Shown here in pieces: positions 61,367-64,000 of a stretch of 64,000 nt of DNA. Each line of letters opens with the position of its first letter. Positions within the stretch are counted from its first letter, which is position 1. The notes beneath the pieces are model-generated. The model made no database searches and was not told where the DNA came from. It saw only the letters and a list, made by a program, of their open reading frames with translations. This DNA comes from Thalassotalea_A litorea (GTDB lineage: Bacteria > Pseudomonadota > Gammaproteobacteria > Enterobacterales > Alteromonadaceae), in assembly GCF_043642205.1 (NCBI RefSeq), contig NZ_JBHZSG010000001.1:124001-188000 (forward strand), written 5' to 3'. A program made the translations under genes and the position numbers.

Positions 61367-62581
61367 ATGCCAGCATTTGATTATCAGGCCGTTAATTCAA
61401 GCGGTAAGAACGTTAAGGGTGTTATCGAAGGGGATAATGCTCGCCAGGTTCGTTCGCAGTTGCGAGAGCAAGGATTAATTCCACTGGAAGTCACGCCAAG
61501 CCTAAACAAGGCCAAGGAACAAAGCGCCGCCAAGTCATTGTTTGCACGAAAGATTTCTTCTACGGATCTGGCGTTGATTACGCGCCAATTGGCAACGCTA
61601 GTAGAGTCTGGTTTACCGCTAGAAGAAGCCCTGGTGGCTGTGGGCGAACAATGTGACAAAGATCGACTGAAAAGTATGATTATGTCGGTACGCTCTAAAG
61701 TTACCGAAGGTTATTCCCTGGCCGAGAGTATGGCCGACTATCCGCTTATCTTTGACGATTTATTTCGGGCCATGGTTGCCGCCGGTGAGAAATCCGGTCA
61801 TCTCGATAAGGTGCTGAATCGCTTGGCAGATTATACCGAACAACGCCAGCAAACCCGCAGTCAAATGCTTCAGGCGATGATTTATCCGATAGTGATGGTG
61901 CTGGTAGCCAGTGCGGTTATTATTGCGTTATTGATTTATGTAGTGCCTCAAATTGTCAGTCAGTTTGAACACATGGGGCAATCGCTGCCAGCCATTACCC
62001 AATTTTTAATTGCCACCAGTGAATTTTTACAAGATTACATTGTCATTATTCTTATTGCTCTGGCCGTATTCTATTTGATATTTAATCAAATGATGAAACG
62101 CAGTGGCTTTCGCTTAAAGGTGCACCAGCACTCGTTGCGATTGCCGTTGGTAGGTAAAATCATTCGTGGTTTGAATACCGCTCGTTTTGCCCGAACATTA
62201 AGTATATTAACGGCCAGTGCCGTGCCTTTACTCGATAGTATGAAAATATCCGGAGAGGTGCTGACCAATGATTACATTAAAGAAAAAGTACAACAAAGCG
62301 CCGAACTGGTGCGGGAAGGTTCCAGCCTTCGCAAAGCATTAGAGCAAACCAAGTTGTTTCCACCGATGATGCTTCATATGATAGCCAGTGGTGAAAAAAG
62401 TGGTGAGCTGGAACAAATGCTGGGTCGTGCAGCGGATAATCAGGATCGTGAATTTTCCGCCGTTGTCAGCATTTCCTTGAAGGTGTTTGAGCCATTGATT
62501 ATGGTGGTGATGGCAGGCGTGGTATTATTGATTGTCCTGGCAATTATGCTGCCAATCATTCAATTGAATACACTAGTTTAA
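61367..62581 (+). CDS. gspF: Type II secretion system inner-membrane protein GspF
   Basis: This 404-residue platform protein has the duplicated T2SSF domain: LALITRQLATLVESGLPLEEALVAV near residue 72 and TARFARTLSILTASAVPLLDSMKISGEVL near residue 273, each followed by MVAAGEKSGHLDKVLNRLADY or MIASGEKSGELEQMLGRAAD. Membrane segments lie near 170-192, 220-240 and 375-398. It forms the inner-membrane core around which GspE works. It follows gspE by three bases. Confidence 0.95.
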   Translation: MPAFDYQAVNSSGKNVKGVIEGDNARQVRSQLREQGLIPLEVTPSLNKAKEQSAAKSLFARKISSTDLALITRQLATLVESGLPLEEALVAVGEQCDKDRLKSMIMSVRSKVTEGYSLAESMADYPLIFDDLFRAMVAAGEKSGHLDKVLNRLADYTEQRQQTRSQMLQAMIYPIVMVLVASAVIIALLIYVVPQIVSQFEHMGQSLPAITQFLIATSEFLQDYIVIILIALAVFYLIFNQMMKRSGFRLKVHQHSLRLPLVGKIIRGLNTARFARTLSILTASAVPLLDSMKISGEVLTNDYIKEKVQQSAELVREGSSLRKALEQTKLFPPMMLHMIASGEKSGELEQMLGRAADNQDREFSAVVSISLKVFEPLIMVVMAGVVLLIVLAIMLPIIQLNTLV

Positions 62582-62599
62582 GATGGAATAGGTAGTAAC

Positions 62600-63067
62600 A
62601 TGAAACGTATTAGAAATATTAAACGCGTAAAAGGCTTTACGCTGATCGAAATCATGGTAGTCATCGTTATTTTAGGTGTTCTTGCCGGTTTAGTGGTGCC
62701 TAATATTATGGGTAACTTAGGGAAGGCGAACATTCAAAAAGCGATATCGGATGTTAGCGCTTTGGAAAATGCTTTGAATATGTATAAAACCGATAACTAT
62801 CGTTATCCAACGACTGACCAAGGCCTTGAAGCATTGGTTGAAGAATCGGATATTGAACCGATCCCTCGTCGTTTTCAATCGGGCGGTTACATAAACCGTC
62901 TACCGCAAGACCCTTGGGGCAGCGATTACATACTGATCAGCCCGGGTGAATTTGGCAAGTTTGACGTGTTTAGCCCTGGCGAAGATGGTGAAGCGGGTAC
63001 TGATGATGATATCGGTAACTGGAATCTGGAAGAATGGCGTTCAGGTAAAGCGTCAAACGACGACTAA
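62600..63067 (+). CDS. gspG: Major pseudopilin GspG
   Basis: This 155-residue pseudopilin has a short basic leader and the prepilin peptidase site KG|FTLIEIMVVIVILGVLAGLVVPNIMG, with the conserved Glu at position 5 of the mature protein. The C-terminal calcium-binding region (FDVFSPGEDGEAGTDDDIGNW) is typical of GspG. It is the main subunit of the pseudopilus. It needs processing by GspO/PilD, which is not encoded here. gspH follows by 46 bases. Confidence 0.95.
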   Translation: MKRIRNIKRVKGFTLIEIMVVIVILGVLAGLVVPNIMGNLGKANIQKAISDVSALENALNMYKTDNYRYPTTDQGLEALVEESDIEPIPRRFQSGGYINRLPQDPWGSDYILISPGEFGKFDVFSPGEDGEAGTDDDIGNWNLEEWRSGKASNDD

Positions 63068-63113
63068 CGCAGTAACTGATTAGTCACGCGTTTTATCCTG
63101 AGGAGAATAGCAA

Positions 63114-63689
63114 GTGAGGCGAATGTCGCGAGGCTTTACGTTACTCGAAGTGATGCTGGTAATCGTCATTATCGGCATTATGGCCTCATTGCTTATTCCA
63201 ACATTACGTGGCCAGGATTTTAGCCAGGATCTCGAAGTTCACGCCAAGCGCTTTGATTCGTTATTTACCTTGGCAGCAGAGTACGCATTACTAAATAACC
63301 TCGAACTGGGGTTGTTGGTCGAAGACAATATTTACGAGTTTTATGGATTCGATGGCCAGCGCTGGCAACCGCTAGACGACATTGACAGGCTCGAAAGGGT
63401 TGAGTTCAGTGACCCCTTTTCTATCAGCCTTAATCTTGAAGATTTACCTATCGAGACCCAACTTGGTATCGACACCGAGGATTTCGAAGAGCGCCAGGAA
63501 GAGTTCTACCTTGACGAAGAGGAAGAACCGGTTTTCCCCCAGGTTTACATCTTATCCGGTGGTGACATTACCCCATTTCAACTGACTTTTGCCTTTGATG
63601 ACGGTTTTGATGCGCCGATTTACTATAGAGTAAGTTCCGGATATACCTTACCGTTAATCACAGAGGGGCCGCTTGATGAATTACCGTAA
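63114..63689 (+). CDS. gspH: Minor pseudopilin GspH
   Basis: This 191-residue pseudopilin has the processing site RG|FTLLEVMLVIVIIGIMASLLIPTL with Glu at position 5 of the mature protein. The C-terminal domain has the beta-rich GspH character (LLVEDNIYEFYGFDGQRWQPLDD). The acidic stretch EDFEERQEEFYLDEEEEPV near residue 123 is notable. The start is a GTG at 63114 preceded by GAGGAG about ten bases upstream. It overlaps gspI by 14 bases. Confidence 0.9.
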   Translation: MRRMSRGFTLLEVMLVIVIIGIMASLLIPTLRGQDFSQDLEVHAKRFDSLFTLAAEYALLNNLELGLLVEDNIYEFYGFDGQRWQPLDDIDRLERVEFSDPFSISLNLEDLPIETQLGIDTEDFEERQEEFYLDEEEEPVFPQVYILSGGDITPFQLTFAFDDGFDAPIYYRVSSGYTLPLITEGPLDELP

Positions 63690-64000
63690 TTCTCAGCGTC
63701 GCGGTTTTACCCTGATTGAAGTGATGATAGCGATGGCCATCTTTGCCATTGCCGGTACTGCAATTATTAAAGTTGCCAGCTCGAGTTTGTTAGGCACAGC
63801 ACGCATGGAAACCAATACGGTTGCTCAATGGGTTGCGTCAAATCAGTTGGTTGCGGTGACACTTGAGAAAAACTGGCCACCAAAGAAAAATCAAAAAGGT
63901 GAAATCGAAATGTTGGATCGGCAATGGCATTGGCGGCAAATTGTCGAAGAAACCGAAGATGAATCCATGCGGGCTGTCACCATTGAAGTTCGTCTTGATC
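63676..64000 (+). CDS. gspI: Minor pseudopilin GspI, 3' partial
   Basis: The frame opens with an ATG at 63676, inside the end of gspH, and stays open to the right edge; 108 codons are visible and the gene continues beyond the window. The prepilin site is RG|FTLIEVMIAMAIFAIAGTAI with Glu at position 5 of the mature protein. The segment NTVAQWVASNQLVAVTLEKNWPP shows the A-x-W-V-A-x-N-x-L pattern of GspI. It forms the pseudopilus tip with GspJ and GspK, whose genes should follow. Confidence 0.92.
   Translation, partial: MNYRNSQRRGFTLIEVMIAMAIFAIAGTAIIKVASSSLLGTARMETNTVAQWVASNQLVAVTLEKNWPPKKNQKGEIEMLDRQWHWRQIVEETEDESMRAVTIEVRLD

Noticed and set aside
1..64000. Search for CRISPR arrays, tRNA or rRNA genes, insertion sequences and prophage genes
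   Set aside because: No spaced direct repeats, cloverleaf-like sequences, transposase or phage proteins were recognised; computed scans were not possible here.

Overview
The window looks like a chromosomal segment of a marine-type gammaproteobacterium, most likely order Alteromonadales. This is inferred from gene order and protein character: yibQ-envC-gpmI beside rhodanese-grxC-secB-gpsA-trmL, then greB-ompR-envZ, pckA-hslO-hslR and a gspC-I operon. Base composition is moderate. No rRNA, tRNA, CRISPR array, insertion sequence or prophage gene was found. Both edges cut genes: an epimerase on the left and gspI on the right.

Region 1 (1 to about 21.9 kb) is an exopolysaccharide locus of the exosortase/PrsT type. 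It encodes an extended-SDR epimerase, a Wzx-like flippase, a CapK/PaaK-like ligase, three GT4 and GT2-type glycosyltransferase groups (five enzymes in all), a NodB deacetylase, two PAPS-type sulfotransferases, an O-antigen-ligase-like polymerase, a BioF2/FemAB-like acyltransferase, an exosortase and the TPR lipoprotein PrsT. Two proteins are unrecognised: one beta-propeller-like, one exported with a probable helical toroid. A good sigma-54 (-24/-12) promoter lies before the last GT2 gene, which fits the RpoN-dependent regulation known for PEP-CTERM/exosortase loci. No PEP-CTERM substrate is encoded in the window.

Region 2 (21.9 to 28.6 kb) is core genome: yibQ-like deacetylase, envC and gpmI on the minus strand, and rhodanese, grxC, secB, gpsA and trmL on the plus strand. 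The best envC start codon sits inside a terminator-like hairpin.

Region 3 (28.6 to 38.4 kb) handles efflux and envelope stress: a TetR regulator divergent from an RND adaptor-pump pair, a FieF-like cation exporter, a periplasmic lysophospholipase-like hydrolase, and a cpxRA operon divergent from cpxP with a candidate CpxR box between them.

Region 4 (38.4 to 45.3 kb) is the most unusual part. A plus-strand operon encodes a secreted TAP-like alpha/beta hydrolase, a NatAB-type ABC exporter, an ECF-type sigma factor and a small membrane protein. It converges on a BlaI-type repressor and a BlaR1-like M56 metallopeptidase fused to a TonB C-terminal domain.

Region 5 (45.3 to 64 kb) holds an FMN reductase, glycerate kinase, tex, greB, ompR-envZ, a small membrane protein, pckA, hslO-hslR and the type II secretion operon gspC-D-E-F-G-H-I. 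Strong rho-independent terminators follow prsT/yibQ, cpxP, tex and pckA.
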